A DNA stretch of 64,000 nt, taken from positions 6,448,001 through 6,512,000 of the forward strand of contig NZ_JBEJGY010000004.1 in the NCBI RefSeq assembly GCF_040253615.1, read 5' to 3'. Of this stretch, positions 1 through 8,042 are shown one piece after another (positions within the stretch are counted from its first letter, which is position 1; every line of letters starts with the position of its first letter). This DNA is from Streptomyces sp. Edi4. GTDB lineage: Bacteria; Actinomycetota; Actinomycetes; Streptomycetales; Streptomycetaceae. Position numbers and translations under genes: made by a program. The notes under the pieces were generated by a model. It made no database searches. It was given only the letters and a program-made list of their open reading frames with translations, and was not told the DNA's origin.

Positions 1-262
1 CGAGCTCCGTCACCTCCGTGCCCATCCGCAGATCGATCCCGCGCTCGCGGTGCTCCTTCGGCGTGCGGGCGATCAGGTCCTCGTGGCGCGGCACCGCGCC
101 CCCGACCCAGTACGGGATCCCGCACGCCGAGTACGACGTGAAGCCCGAGCGCTCGAAGGCGACGATCTCCAGCTCGTCGGATGTCCTGAGCCTGCGGGCC
201 TGCGAGGCCGCGGACATGCCCGCCGCGTCACCGCCGATGACCACCAGTCGCTCCGCCGCCAT
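1..262 (-). CDS. FAD/NAD(P)-dependent oxidoreductase, CoA-disulfide-reductase-like (partial, N-terminus only)
   Basis: Only the first 87 residues are in the window; the gene runs off the left edge. It starts at ATG 262 with a GGAGG ribosome-binding site 8 nt upstream. The N-terminus has a Rossmann FAD-binding motif (VVIGGDAAGMSAA) and, about 45 residues in, SACGIPY, the redox-active cysteine motif of CoA-disulfide reductases and NADH oxidases of the pyridine nucleotide-disulfide family. Family members reduce low-molecular-weight disulfides or persulfides, or act as NADH oxidases; the substrate cannot be told from this fragment. It is divergent from the hemY-like gene, with a 206-bp intergenic region that carries a 12-bp palindrome. 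Confidence 0.8.
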   Translation of the reverse strand, partial: MAAERLVVIGGDAAGMSAASQARRLRTSDELEIVAFERSGFTSYSACGIPYWVGGAVPRHEDLIARTPKEHRERGIDLRMGTEVTEL

Positions 263-303
263 GGGTGCTGCCTCCGCTCGTGAGGGTCCGCTTGTCCTGA
301 TCA

Positions 304-315
304 CGATACGTATCG
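304..315. promoter_or_regulatory. 12-bp perfect palindrome between divergent genes (candidate operator)
   Basis: CGATACGTATCG is perfectly self-complementary and lies 42-53 nt upstream of the flavoprotein start, in the divergent intergenic region. Its AT-rich core stands out from the surrounding G+C. It could be an operator or overlap a -10 region; no regulator is identified. Confidence 0.3.
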
Positions 316-468
316 CGGGGGCGCGGGATTCCCGGCCGCTCGGGAGCCGGCCGGGCGTTGGCCGACGGTCGTGCCCAACTGACCTCGGGAACAGGTGAGT
401 TGATCGAAGCTCGGGCACGCGTCGGGGCTCGTTCCGGCCGGTGGGCGCCACAATGAGACAGTGGAGGC

Positions 469-1899
469 ATGGACAACGCCCCCGACCGCACCCCGCACAT
501 CGTCGTCGTCGGCGGCGGCATCTCCGGACTCGCCGCCGCCCACCGGCTGCTCGCCGCCGGCGTCCGGGTGACCGTGCTCGAAGGCAGCGCGGTGCTCGGC
601 GGCAAGCTGCTCTCCGGTGAGATCGAGGGCGCGCCCGTCGACCTGGGGGCCGAGTCGATGCTGGCCCGGCGCCCCGAGGGCCTGGAGCTCGCCCGCGCGG
701 TCGGCCTCGGCGACCGGATCCAGGCACCCGCCGCGGCGAACGCCGCGCTGTGGACCCGGGGCGCCCTGCGGCCGATGCCCACCGGACATGTCATGGGCGT
801 ACCCGCGCGGCCCGACACCCTGCACGACGTCCTGTCCGCCGAGGGTTTGGCCCGCGTCGCGCGGGACCGCGACCTCGCGCCCACCGAGGTCGGCGAGGAC
901 ATCGGCGTCGGCGAGTTCGTCGCCCGGCGGGTCGGCCGCGAGGTCGTCGACCGGCTGGTGGAGCCGCTGCTCGGCGGTGTGTACGCGGGCGACGCCTACC
1001 GGATCTCGATGCGGGCCGCCGTGCCCCAGCTCTTCGAGGCGGCCCGCACCCACGGCTCGCTCCTCGACGGCGTGCGGGACATCCGGGCGAAGGCCGCCGC
1101 CCGGCAGCGCGGCGGCCCGGTCTTCGCGGGCCTGGACGGCGGCATGGGCACCCTGCCGCTCGCGGTCGCCGACGCCGTACGCGCCCAGGGCGGCGAGATC
1201 CGCACCGAGACCCCGGTGCTCGGCCTGACCAGGACCGCCGACGGCTGGCGCATCCGGACCGACAGCGCGCTCATCGACGCCGACGGCGTGATCCTCTCCA
1301 TCCCCGCCTGGTCCGCCGCGACCCTGCTCGCCGACGCGTCGCCGGCCGCCGCCGCCGAACTCGCCGAGGTCGAGTACGCCTCGATGGCCCTGGTCACCCT
1401 CGCCTTCCGCCGCGCCGACCTCGCGGGCCTCGAAGAGCGCTCCGGGTTCCTCGTGCCGCCGGTGGACGGGCGCACCATCAAGGCCTCCACCTTCTCCACG
1501 CACAAGTGGAGTTGGGTCAAGGAGCGCGGCCAGGACCTGTTCGTGCTGCGCACCTCGATCGGACGCTACGGCGACGAACGCCACCTGGACTGGGACGACG
1601 CCGACCTCGTGGACGTCTCGCTCGGTGACCTCGGCGACGCCGTGGGCCTCGCCGCGAAGCCCGTCGCCACCACCGTCAACCGCTGGATCGGCGGCCTTCC
1701 GCAGTACCCGGTGGGCCATCTCGCCAAGGTCGCGCGCATCCGCGCGGCCGTCGCCGAGCTGCCAGGACTGCGCGTGTGCGGCGCCGTCTACGACGGCGTG
1801 GGCATCCCCGCGTGCGTCGCCAGCGCCTGGCGCGCGGCCAACGAGATCATCGCCACGTCGACCCCGGCGCGGAACACCCAGTGGGACGCGGGACAATAG
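469..1899 (+). CDS. hemY: Coproporphyrinogen III oxidase / protoporphyrinogen oxidase (HemY/HemG type)
   Basis: 476-aa FAD-dependent oxidase. Residues 11-20 form the dinucleotide-binding GGGISG loop (HIVVVGGGISGLAAA), followed by the conserved E-x-S/A-x-x-LGGKL segment. The C-terminus (VCGAVYDGVGIPACVASAWRAA) is the family's second FAD-contacting motif. In Actinobacteria this enzyme oxidises coproporphyrinogen III to coproporphyrin III in the coproporphyrin-dependent heme pathway. The hemQ start follows its stop by 4 nt, so the two are almost certainly co-translated. GGAGG lies only 1 nt before the chosen ATG, so the exact start is slightly uncertain, but the Rossmann strand begins immediately after it. 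Confidence 0.93.
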   Translation: MDNAPDRTPHIVVVGGGISGLAAAHRLLAAGVRVTVLEGSAVLGGKLLSGEIEGAPVDLGAESMLARRPEGLELARAVGLGDRIQAPAAANAALWTRGALRPMPTGHVMGVPARPDTLHDVLSAEGLARVARDRDLAPTEVGEDIGVGEFVARRVGREVVDRLVEPLLGGVYAGDAYRISMRAAVPQLFEAARTHGSLLDGVRDIRAKAAARQRGGPVFAGLDGGMGTLPLAVADAVRAQGGEIRTETPVLGLTRTADGWRIRTDSALIDADGVILSIPAWSAATLLADASPAAAAELAEVEYASMALVTLAFRRADLAGLEERSGFLVPPVDGRTIKASTFSTHKWSWVKERGQDLFVLRTSIGRYGDERHLDWDDADLVDVSLGDLGDAVGLAAKPVATTVNRWIGGLPQYPVGHLAKVARIRAAVAELPGLRVCGAVYDGVGIPACVASAWRAANEIIATSTPARNTQWDAGQ

Positions 1900-1903
1900 C
1901 CAC

Positions 1904-2620
1904 ATGAGTGCTGCTCCGGAAAAGATTCCCAACGCGGGGAAGAAGGCGAAGGACCTCAACGAGGTCATCCGCTACACCCTGTGGTCTGTCTTCAAGCTGC
2001 GCGACGTCCTGCCCGAAGACCGCGCCGGCTACGCCGACGAGGTCCAGGAGCTGTTCGACCAGCTCGCCGCCAAGGACGTCACCGTCCGAGGCACCTACGA
2101 CCTGTCGGGTCTGCGCGCGGACGCCGACATCATGATCTGGTGGCACGCGGAGACCTCCGACGAGCTCCAGGGCGCCTACAACCTGTTCCGCCGCACCAAG
2201 CTGGGCCGCGCGCTCGAACCGGTGTGGTCGAACATGGCGCTGCACCGGCCCGCGGAGTTCAACAAGGCGCACATCCCGGCGTTCCTCGCCGACGAGCACG
2301 CCCGCGACTACGTCTCGGTGTACCCGTTCGTGCGCTCCTACGACTGGTACCTGCTGCCGGACGAGGACCGCCGCCGCATGCTCGCCGACCACGGCAAGAT
2401 GGCCCGTGGCTACCCCGATGTGCGGGCCAACACGGTCGCCTCGTTCTCGCTCGGCGACTACGAGTGGCTGCTCGCCTTCGAGGCCGACGAACTGCACCGC
2501 ATCGTCGACCTGATGCGTCACCTGCGTGCCTCCGAGGCCCGTATGCACGTCCGCGAGGAAGTCCCGTTCTACACGGGACGCCGCAAGAGCGTCGCCGACC
2601 TCGTCGCGGGCCTCGCCTAG
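1904..2620 (+). CDS. hemQ: Coproheme decarboxylase (chlorite-dismutase-like HemQ)
   Basis: 238 aa starting at ATG 1904, 4 nt after the hemY stop. It belongs to the chlorite dismutase superfamily. Tyr140 in SVYPFVRSYDWYLLP matches the catalytic tyrosine of HemQ, and the His-Gly at 163-164 (ADHGKMARGY) matches the proximal heme ligand, followed by the usual SFSLGDYEW strand. HemQ converts coproheme to heme b by two oxidative decarboxylations in the cytosol. The hemY-hemQ pair is typical of Streptomyces; the ferrochelatase gene is not in this window. Confidence 0.95.
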   Translation: MSAAPEKIPNAGKKAKDLNEVIRYTLWSVFKLRDVLPEDRAGYADEVQELFDQLAAKDVTVRGTYDLSGLRADADIMIWWHAETSDELQGAYNLFRRTKLGRALEPVWSNMALHRPAEFNKAHIPAFLADEHARDYVSVYPFVRSYDWYLLPDEDRRRMLADHGKMARGYPDVRANTVASFSLGDYEWLLAFEADELHRIVDLMRHLRASEARMHVREEVPFYTGRRKSVADLVAGLA

Positions 2621-2629
2621 CAAGACCAG

Positions 2630-2670
2630 GTGAGAGGGGGTCCGCGCCACGCGAGCGGACCCCGGCTCAC
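2630..2670. terminator. Bidirectional hairpin terminator between hemQ and the convergent hydrolase gene
   Basis: GGGGTCCGC at 2637-2645 pairs with GCGGACCCC at 2655-2663, extended outside by GTGAG (2630-2634) and CTCAC (2666-2670). It sits in the 65-bp gap between two convergent genes, where a shared intrinsic terminator is expected. Confidence 0.7.
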
Positions 2671-2685
2671 CCCTGACCCGGAAGA

Positions 2686-4284
2686 TCAGAGAGCGTACGG
2701 CACATGCCGCGGCCTGCCGGCCGCCCGCTCGTCCAGCGACACCGGGTTCGGCTCCGGGTGCGGCGCGCACGCAGCGCGCCGCACCGGCGTCCGACCGTTC
2801 AGCAAGTAGTCCTCCAGATAGCCGTTCACGCAGGCGTTCGCGCCACCCGCCAGACCGTGCGTGCCGGCCTTCTTCTCCGTGATGAGCACCGAGCCGGGCA
2901 GACGCCGCTGGAGCTCCAGGGCCCCCGGATACGGTGTCGCCGCGTCCCGCTCGGCCGCCAGGATCAGCGTCGGCGGCAGCGCCCCCTTCGCGGCCCGCAC
3001 GTCCACCGGCCGCTGCTGGGGGATTGGCCAGTAGGCGCACGGCAGGTTCATCCACACGTTGTCCCACGTCTCGAACGGCGCGACCCTCGCGAGCGCGGTG
3101 TTGTCGCGGTCCCAGGTCGCGAAGTCCCTCGGCCACGCCGCGTCGTTGCACTCCACGGCCGTGTAGACGGCGTTGCCGTTCTCGTCCTCGCGCGCCGACT
3201 GAGGCCGTGGCGAGGCCTGTTGGACCAGCGGCTTCGGATTGCCCTTGAGGTACTGCGACAGGGCGGTGGCCCGGCTCGCCCAGTAGTCGTCGTAGTAACC
3301 GGCCTTGAGGAACGAGGCCTGCAACTGGGCGGGCCCCACCGTGCCGCCGGCCGGTTCCCGGGTCACCCGGTCCCGCACCTTCTCGTAGCTCTCCAGGACG
3401 TCGTCGGCGCTCCTGCCCAGGTGGTAGACGTCGTCGTGTTTGGCGACCCAGATGCGGAAGTCCTCCCAGCGCCGCTCGAAAGCCAGCGACTGTTCGAGGT
3501 TGCTGCGGTACCAGATCTGGTCCGGGTCGGGATCGACGGCCGAGTCGAAGACCATCCGGCGGATGTGGGAGGGGAAGAGCGTCGCGTACACCGCCCCGAA
3601 GTAGGTGCCGTACGAGGCGCCCATGAACGTCAGTTTCCGCTCGCCGAGCGCGGCCCGCAGCACGTCCAGGTCACGGGCGTTGTTGATGCTGGTGTAGAAG
3701 CGCAGCGCGTCCTTGGCGTTGCGCGCACAGCCCTCGGCGTACGCCTTGGCCTGCGCGATCCGTTCCCTCTTGAACGACGCGGAGGGGTCGGGGGGCGACT
3801 GGGTGGGGGCCTTGGCGAACTCGGCCGGGTCCTGGCAGGACAGGGGCGCCGAACGGGCCACGCCGCGCGGGGAGTAGCCGACGAGGTCGTAGGCCCCGGC
3901 GAGCCGCTTCCACTCGGGCATGGCCGCCACCATGGGGAAGAACATGCTGGATGCGCCGGGTCCGCCCGGGTTGTAGACGAGCGCGCCCTGGCGCTCGGCG
4001 GGCTTGCCGGTGGCTTTGGACCTGCTGACGGTCAGGGCGATCTGAGGGCCCGTCGGACGCGCGTAGTCGAGCGGGACGTCGACTGTGGCGCACTGGACGC
4101 TCGGGGGCAGCGACTCCGCCTCGGGGCAGCGGCCGAAGGAGACCGGGGCGGCGGCCGCGCGCTGAGCGGCCGCCTCGACGCCCCGCGCCTCGGCGGTCGC
4201 CGGGTCGGCGCTGCCCGCGGGGGCGGCGACGAGGGCGGAAAGGACGAGGGAACCCAGGGTTCCGTACAGCGCTACAGCTCTCAT
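2686..4284 (-). CDS. Secreted alpha/beta hydrolase, tripeptidyl aminopeptidase family
   Basis: 532 aa. The N-terminus has a signal peptide (hydrophobic stretch 5-22, probable cleavage around AGSADPA). The mature part is an alpha/beta hydrolase: oxyanion-hole motif NPGGPG at 105-110 and nucleophile elbow GASYGTYF with Ser224. The C-terminal part carries the TAP-like domain with the expected late histidine (KKAGTHGLAGG). The family, including Streptomyces SlpD/SlpE and tripeptidyl aminopeptidase, cleaves short peptides from protein N-termini outside the cell. It is convergent with hemQ and follows the TIGR04222 gene by 106 bp on the same strand. Confidence 0.88.
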   Translation of the reverse strand: MRAVALYGTLGSLVLSALVAAPAGSADPATAEARGVEAAAQRAAAAPVSFGRCPEAESLPPSVQCATVDVPLDYARPTGPQIALTVSRSKATGKPAERQGALVYNPGGPGASSMFFPMVAAMPEWKRLAGAYDLVGYSPRGVARSAPLSCQDPAEFAKAPTQSPPDPSASFKRERIAQAKAYAEGCARNAKDALRFYTSINNARDLDVLRAALGERKLTFMGASYGTYFGAVYATLFPSHIRRMVFDSAVDPDPDQIWYRSNLEQSLAFERRWEDFRIWVAKHDDVYHLGRSADDVLESYEKVRDRVTREPAGGTVGPAQLQASFLKAGYYDDYWASRATALSQYLKGNPKPLVQQASPRPQSAREDENGNAVYTAVECNDAAWPRDFATWDRDNTALARVAPFETWDNVWMNLPCAYWPIPQQRPVDVRAAKGALPPTLILAAERDAATPYPGALELQRRLPGSVLITEKKAGTHGLAGGANACVNGYLEDYLLNGRTPVRRAACAPHPEPNPVSLDERAAGRPRHVPYAL

Positions 4285-4310
4285 CGCCGGTACATCCCTT
4301 TCGTGCTGCC

Positions 4311-4325
4311 GTACTACGGAAGTAC
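4311..4325. promoter_or_regulatory. Inverted repeat upstream of the secreted hydrolase (candidate operator)
   Basis: GTACT-ACGGA-AGTAC has perfect 5-bp arms and lies 27-41 nt before the hydrolase start, inside a locally AT-richer stretch (ATACAGATCAAAAGG) suited to a promoter. No cognate regulator is visible. Confidence 0.25.
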
Positions 4326-4390
4326 ATACAGATCAAAAGGGGATACTGCGGACGAGTGGAAGTAAAGCAGCCGGGCCGCGCCGGACGCGG

Positions 4391-5149
4391 TCATTGACTC
4401 CGATGCGTGAAGCGGCCGCTCGACAAGGCGCTGCGCAGCTGGGGATCGTCCACCGCCCTCAGGCCGCGCACGGCAAGCGCGGTGAGGGGATCACCCGCCG
4501 GGTCGAGACCGCCGAGGAGCCGCTGGCCGTCGGGCGATGCCCAGCGGGTGTAGGGGCGGACCTCCAGGCGGGCGATGGCCAGACAGCCCAGCGTGAGGAC
4601 GAGGGGGAGTGCGAACCACGCGGCGATCTCGGCCCGCCCGGTGTCCCCTTCGCCCGGCGTGAGCAGCGCGGCCAGGGCCATCGCCGCGATGAGCAGCGCC
4701 GCGCCGCGCACCGCCCGCACCGAGGAGCTGACCCCCGACCGCACGGCGTCGGGTACGGCGAGGCCCGCGCCGGCCAGCCGGTCGGCGAGCGCGCGCACCG
4801 CGTCGGCCGCCGCCGTGCCCGACCGGATGGCCGCGATCCGTTCCTGGCCGCCGGGCCCGATCGCGGTCAGCACGGAACGCTCCAGGTCGTCGCGGCCCTC
4901 GGGGTCGACGACGGTGGCCCAGCCGGTGTGCGCGAGCAGCAGTCTGCGGGCGCGGTGCATGGAGACGAGGGTGAGATCGGCGACCCGGTAGGGACCGCCC
5001 GCCAGGAACGCCGCCTCGTAGCAGGACAGGTCCTGGTCCTGCTCCGGGCGCGGCTGCGGGCGCGCGGCGGCCGCGGCGGCGAGGCAGAGCCGGCCACAGG
5101 ACAACCCGGCCGCGACGATCGCCGGCAGAAGGAAGAGAACCCAGAACAT
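4391..5149 (-). CDS. TIGR04222-type membrane protein
   Basis: 252 aa with a hydrophobic N-terminal segment (1-28) and two closely spaced membrane segments (about 150-167 and 178-195). The middle part (QDLSCYEAAFLAGGPYRVADLTLVSMHRA) is the recognisable TIGR04222 signature. Many family members have a low-complexity Gly/Cys-rich tail after this domain; here the protein ends in a short polar tail (SSGRFTHRSQ) with no such region. Cysteines are at 18, 22 and 43. It lies 133 bp downstream of the MNIO gene on the same strand, a pairing I recall as common in actinomycetes, which suggests the MNIO enzyme acts on or with this membrane protein. The function is unknown. Confidence 0.75.
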   Translation of the reverse strand: MFWVLFLLPAIVAAGLSCGRLCLAAAAAARPQPRPEQDQDLSCYEAAFLAGGPYRVADLTLVSMHRARRLLLAHTGWATVVDPEGRDDLERSVLTAIGPGGQERIAAIRSGTAAADAVRALADRLAGAGLAVPDAVRSGVSSSVRAVRGAALLIAAMALAALLTPGEGDTGRAEIAAWFALPLVLTLGCLAIARLEVRPYTRWASPDGQRLLGGLDPAGDPLTALAVRGLRAVDDPQLRSALSSGRFTHRSQ

Positions 5150-5282
5150 GGCCGAGTTCTATGCGAAGTCGCCGTCCCGCCGCCACAGGCTGTCCACAAT
5201 CTGGACGTCCGGTTATCGCTTCGTTACGGGGAGTGGGTACGGGAGTTGGCGCCCGCGCCCACCCCGGCTCGGCTCGGCGCTT

Positions 5283-6647
5283 TCAGGCGGCGCGGGTCAA
5301 GGTGCGCAGGAGGCGCGCCGTACGGCCCGGCGGGCGCGGCCCGGCCCGGTCCTTGTACCAGCGCTCCAGTGCCCGGCGCGAGCCCGGATCGGCGGGCGGC
5401 GCCGTGTCCAGCAGGAACCGGGTGAAGTCCAGGGCGTCCTGGCGGTACCCGCCCCGCATCGGACGGGAGGCGGCGTACGAGCAGAACGCTTCCCGGTAGC
5501 CGTCACCGATGAGTTCCGCGAGCTCGGGCGCCACCTTGGCCGCCACGTCGGCGCGCTTGGCCACGAGCGCGCGGGCCTGCACCCGTAGGCGCCGTCCGTC
5601 GAACCCGGCGGGCGCGGGGGTGCCGGCGGTGAGCGAGGAGAGCAGGGCGGTTTCGGCGAGGGCGACGCGCTCGCGCGCACGGTCTGTCTGTGACGGGTCC
5701 GGGGTGCCTGGGGAGTGGGGGCGGCCCGGGGTGTCCGGGTGAGCCGGGGTGTTTTGGTGGGTCGGGGGAGGGCTCCATCGGGCCGGCTCGCCCGGGGCCG
5801 GGGCCGGGGCCGGGGCTGCGGACACCGCTGCCCTCAACGTGGCCCGGATCGCGCCGAGTTCGCCTGCCAGCTCCTCGGCGGGCGGGAACGCCTCGTCCCG
5901 CTCCAGGAGTACGCCGGGCGGCGCGACACGCGCGGCGAGTTCGGCCAGGACGTCCAGGACCGGCCGGGTCACGGGGTGGGCGTGCGTGTCGTGCCACACC
6001 CCGTCCCGCTCGACGCCGCCCGCGACATGCACGTACGCGATCGCCTCCAGGGGCAGCGCGTCCAGGGTCTTCACCGGGTCCTCGCCCCGGTTGACGTGGT
6101 TGGTGTGGAGGTTGGCCACGTCGATGAGGAGGCCGACCCCCGTACGTTCGACGAGCTCGGCCAGGAACTGACCCTCCGTCAACTCCTCGTCGGGCCAGCC
6201 GATGAGCGCGGCTATGTTCTCCAGGGCCAGCGGCACGGGCAGCGAGTCCTGCGCGATGCGGACGTTCTCGCACAGCACGCGCAGGGCGTCCCGCGTGCGC
6301 GGAACCGGAAGGAGGTGGCCCGCCTCCAGGCGCGGCGACGCGGTCAGTTCACCGCCCGCCCGTACGAACGCGATGTGCTCGGTGACGAGCGGGGCGCCGA
6401 GCGCGTCGGCTTGGGCCGCGAGCTCGGCCAGGCGCCGCGGGTCGGGCCGGTCGGCGCCGCCGAGGCCGAGGGAGACCCCGTGCGGCACGACGGTGACGCC
6501 GCGCTCGCGCAGCCGTACCAGCGAGTCGGGAAGGTGACCGGGGCAGATGTTCTCCGCGACCGCCTCGACCCACTCGATGCCGGCCAGGCCCTCCACCGCC
6601 TCGGCGATGTCGGGCCGCCAGCCGATGCCGATGCCCAAGTGCTTCAT
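5283..6647 (-). CDS. MNIO family (DUF692) iron enzyme fused to a C-terminal partner-like domain
   Basis: 454 aa. Residues 1-275 form a TIM-barrel MNIO (multinuclear non-heme iron oxidative) domain with the expected metal-ligand set: His56 (VPHGVSL), Glu90-His91 (TEHIAF), Glu143 (ALENIA), Asp176 and His184 (LLIDVANLHTNH), His207 (YVHVAGG), Asp220 with His222/224 (WHDTHAH) and Glu249 (LLERDE). A Pro/His-rich linker (about 278-322) leads to a helical domain (325-454), placed like the partner or recognition proteins that accompany MNIO enzymes. Characterised relatives oxidatively modify cysteine or other residues of ribosomal peptides. No obvious precursor peptide is adjacent; the TIGR04222 protein downstream is the only candidate partner. 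Confidence 0.88.
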   Translation of the reverse strand: MKHLGIGIGWRPDIAEAVEGLAGIEWVEAVAENICPGHLPDSLVRLRERGVTVVPHGVSLGLGGADRPDPRRLAELAAQADALGAPLVTEHIAFVRAGGELTASPRLEAGHLLPVPRTRDALRVLCENVRIAQDSLPVPLALENIAALIGWPDEELTEGQFLAELVERTGVGLLIDVANLHTNHVNRGEDPVKTLDALPLEAIAYVHVAGGVERDGVWHDTHAHPVTRPVLDVLAELAARVAPPGVLLERDEAFPPAEELAGELGAIRATLRAAVSAAPAPAPAPGEPARWSPPPTHQNTPAHPDTPGRPHSPGTPDPSQTDRARERVALAETALLSSLTAGTPAPAGFDGRRLRVQARALVAKRADVAAKVAPELAELIGDGYREAFCSYAASRPMRGGYRQDALDFTRFLLDTAPPADPGSRRALERWYKDRAGPRPPGRTARLLRTLTRAA

Positions 6648-6730
6648 GGACAGGTCATGGCCCAGGGGCGGGGCGGTGAACCCTGGGCGGGCACGTTCAG
6701 AGCTCGATTTGAGGTTGGCGCCGGCCCGGC

Positions 6731-7372
6731 TCAGGGGGAGGTGGCCAGCGCGTCGAAGTCCACCAGGCCCGTCGCCTCCAGCATCGTCATGTGGTCGAGC
6801 ACGGTGTTGTTGGCGTCGGTGGCGAGGTCGCGGATGAGCGAGTTGCGGGTGTTGGCCCGGACGAGGGCGACCAGAGCGAACACCTTGCCGTGCGAGGCCC
6901 GGATCAGGTTGGCGAACTTGACCTCGTAGTCACGCCCCGAGGCCGCCGTCAGCTCCCGCAGCCAGCCCTGCTGCTGGGCGGTGGGCTGGGTCGGCAGCAC
7001 GATGCCGAGCTTGGACGCGACGTCTCGGGCGTGCTGGTCGAGGGCGGCGTGGCCCATGACCAGGTGGTCGCCGGCCGCCTTGATCGCGGCGCTCGGCGCG
7101 CGCTGCTGCGCCTGCTGCCCGGCCGGGCCCTCCCACAGCCCGGCCAGGCGCACCTTGTTCAAGAAGTCCCGGTCCATCGCGGACAGCGGGCCCCAGGCGG
7201 TGGGCGTGGAGGCGGAGTTGAGGTCGGCCTGCGGGGTTCCGGAGCGGTCGGCGTAGGACCAGACGGGGAAGGCGAGCGCGGCGATCGTGGCGACGAGTAC
7301 CGCGATGAGGAGGCCTGTGCCGTTGAAGCGGCGCAGGGCGAAGCGACGGGGGCGGGTGATTGCACGCGACAA
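6731..7372 (-). CDS. DUF4142 domain-containing exported protein
   Basis: 213 aa. TTG 7372 is the likely start because GGGAGG sits 5 nt upstream of it. A basic N-terminus and one hydrophobic segment (about 20-38, LLIAVLVATIAALAFPVW) act as signal or membrane anchor. The rest is the helical DUF4142 domain with SAMDRDFLNKVRLAGLWE and HAALDQHARDVASKLG. DUF4142 proteins have a ferritin-like helical fold and are extracytoplasmic; their function is unknown. It lies 83 bp upstream of the MNIO gene on the same strand, so weak co-transcription is possible. Confidence 0.85.
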   Translation of the reverse strand: MSRAITRPRRFALRRFNGTGLLIAVLVATIAALAFPVWSYADRSGTPQADLNSASTPTAWGPLSAMDRDFLNKVRLAGLWEGPAGQQAQQRAPSAAIKAAGDHLVMGHAALDQHARDVASKLGIVLPTQPTAQQQGWLRELTAASGRDYEVKFANLIRASHGKVFALVALVRANTRNSLIRDLATDANNTVLDHMTMLEATGLVDFDALATSP

Positions 7373-7451
7373 GGTGCCTCCCGGGGTGGCCGACTGGGTC
7401 CCCCCGACATACGCACGCGAAGCCCACGGCGTTCACCCGGAGGGCCGAGGT

Positions 7452-7881
7452 TGCCAGTGCGGGCCCGGCACGAGCCCCGCCAGGGGCGCGGGGAACTGCG
7501 CGCGGAGCGACCGGGGTCCGCAGCCGAGGCTCCCGGGGCTCCGCCCCAGACCCCGTTCGCGCCTGAAGGGCGCTCGTCCTCAATCTCCCCCAAGGCCTTG
7601 AGGGCCAGGGGGACCCCCATGACGGGCTGGGTATGCCCATGCGGGCCGGCACGAGCCCTGCCAGGGGCGCGGGGAACTGCGCGAGGAGCGACCGGGGTCC
7701 GCAGCCGAGGCTCCCGGGGCTCCGCCCCAGACCCCGTTCGCGCCTGAAGGGCGCTCGTCCTCAATCGCCGGACAGGCCTTGAGGGCCAGGGACCCCCATG
7801 ACGGGCTGGGCGTGCCCATGCGGGCCGGTGTGACGTGGCCAGGGGCGCGGGGAACTGCGCGCTCGGCCCCGCACGGTCCGC
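7452..7881. repeat. Cluster 1 of dispersed GGGGCTCCGCCCC-type repeats (two full units, one partial)
   Basis: Three head-to-tail copies fill most of the 670-bp gap 7373-8042: unit 1 at 7452-7633, unit 2 at 7634-7812, a truncated unit 3 at 7813-7881. Each begins with TGCC(A/C)(G/A)TGCGGGCC, then has CAGGGGCGCGGGGAACTGCGCG, GGTCCGCAGCCGAG, GGGGCTCCGCCCCAGACCCCG and a final segment ending CCCCATGACGGGCTGGG. The GGGGCTCCGCCCC core is self-complementary. Units 1 and 2 are nearly identical apart from their TCTCCCCCAAGG versus CGCCGGACAGG junctions. Such elements are scattered between genes in many Streptomyces chromosomes; I see no coding function. Confidence 0.85.
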
Positions 7882-7958
7882 AGTCGGAAAGGCAAGAGCC
7901 GGGCGAAAGCGGGAGGAATAACGCGGGCACGGAAAAGGCCAGGGCCGATCGGCAATCA

Positions 7959-7968
7959 GTTAATTAAC
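7959..7968. promoter_or_regulatory. GTTAATTAAC palindrome upstream of the TetR gene (candidate autoregulatory operator)
   Basis: A perfect 10-bp AT-rich palindrome lies 75-84 nt before the TetR start, next to TTTACC and GGGATA elements that could form part of a promoter. TetR regulators usually bind palindromes near their own promoter, so this is a plausible operator, although it is short for the family. Confidence 0.35.
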
Positions 7969-8042
7969 GGCGTTTACCTTACCGGGGATACGCTGCGAAC
8001 CAAGCGCCGTACAGTTCTGCCCCCTACCAGGAGGACACCCGC

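Noticed and set aside
2704..4365. 553-aa plus-strand open frame
   Set aside because: Antisense to the secreted hydrolase with signal peptide and catalytic motifs; only an artefact of GC-rich codon use.
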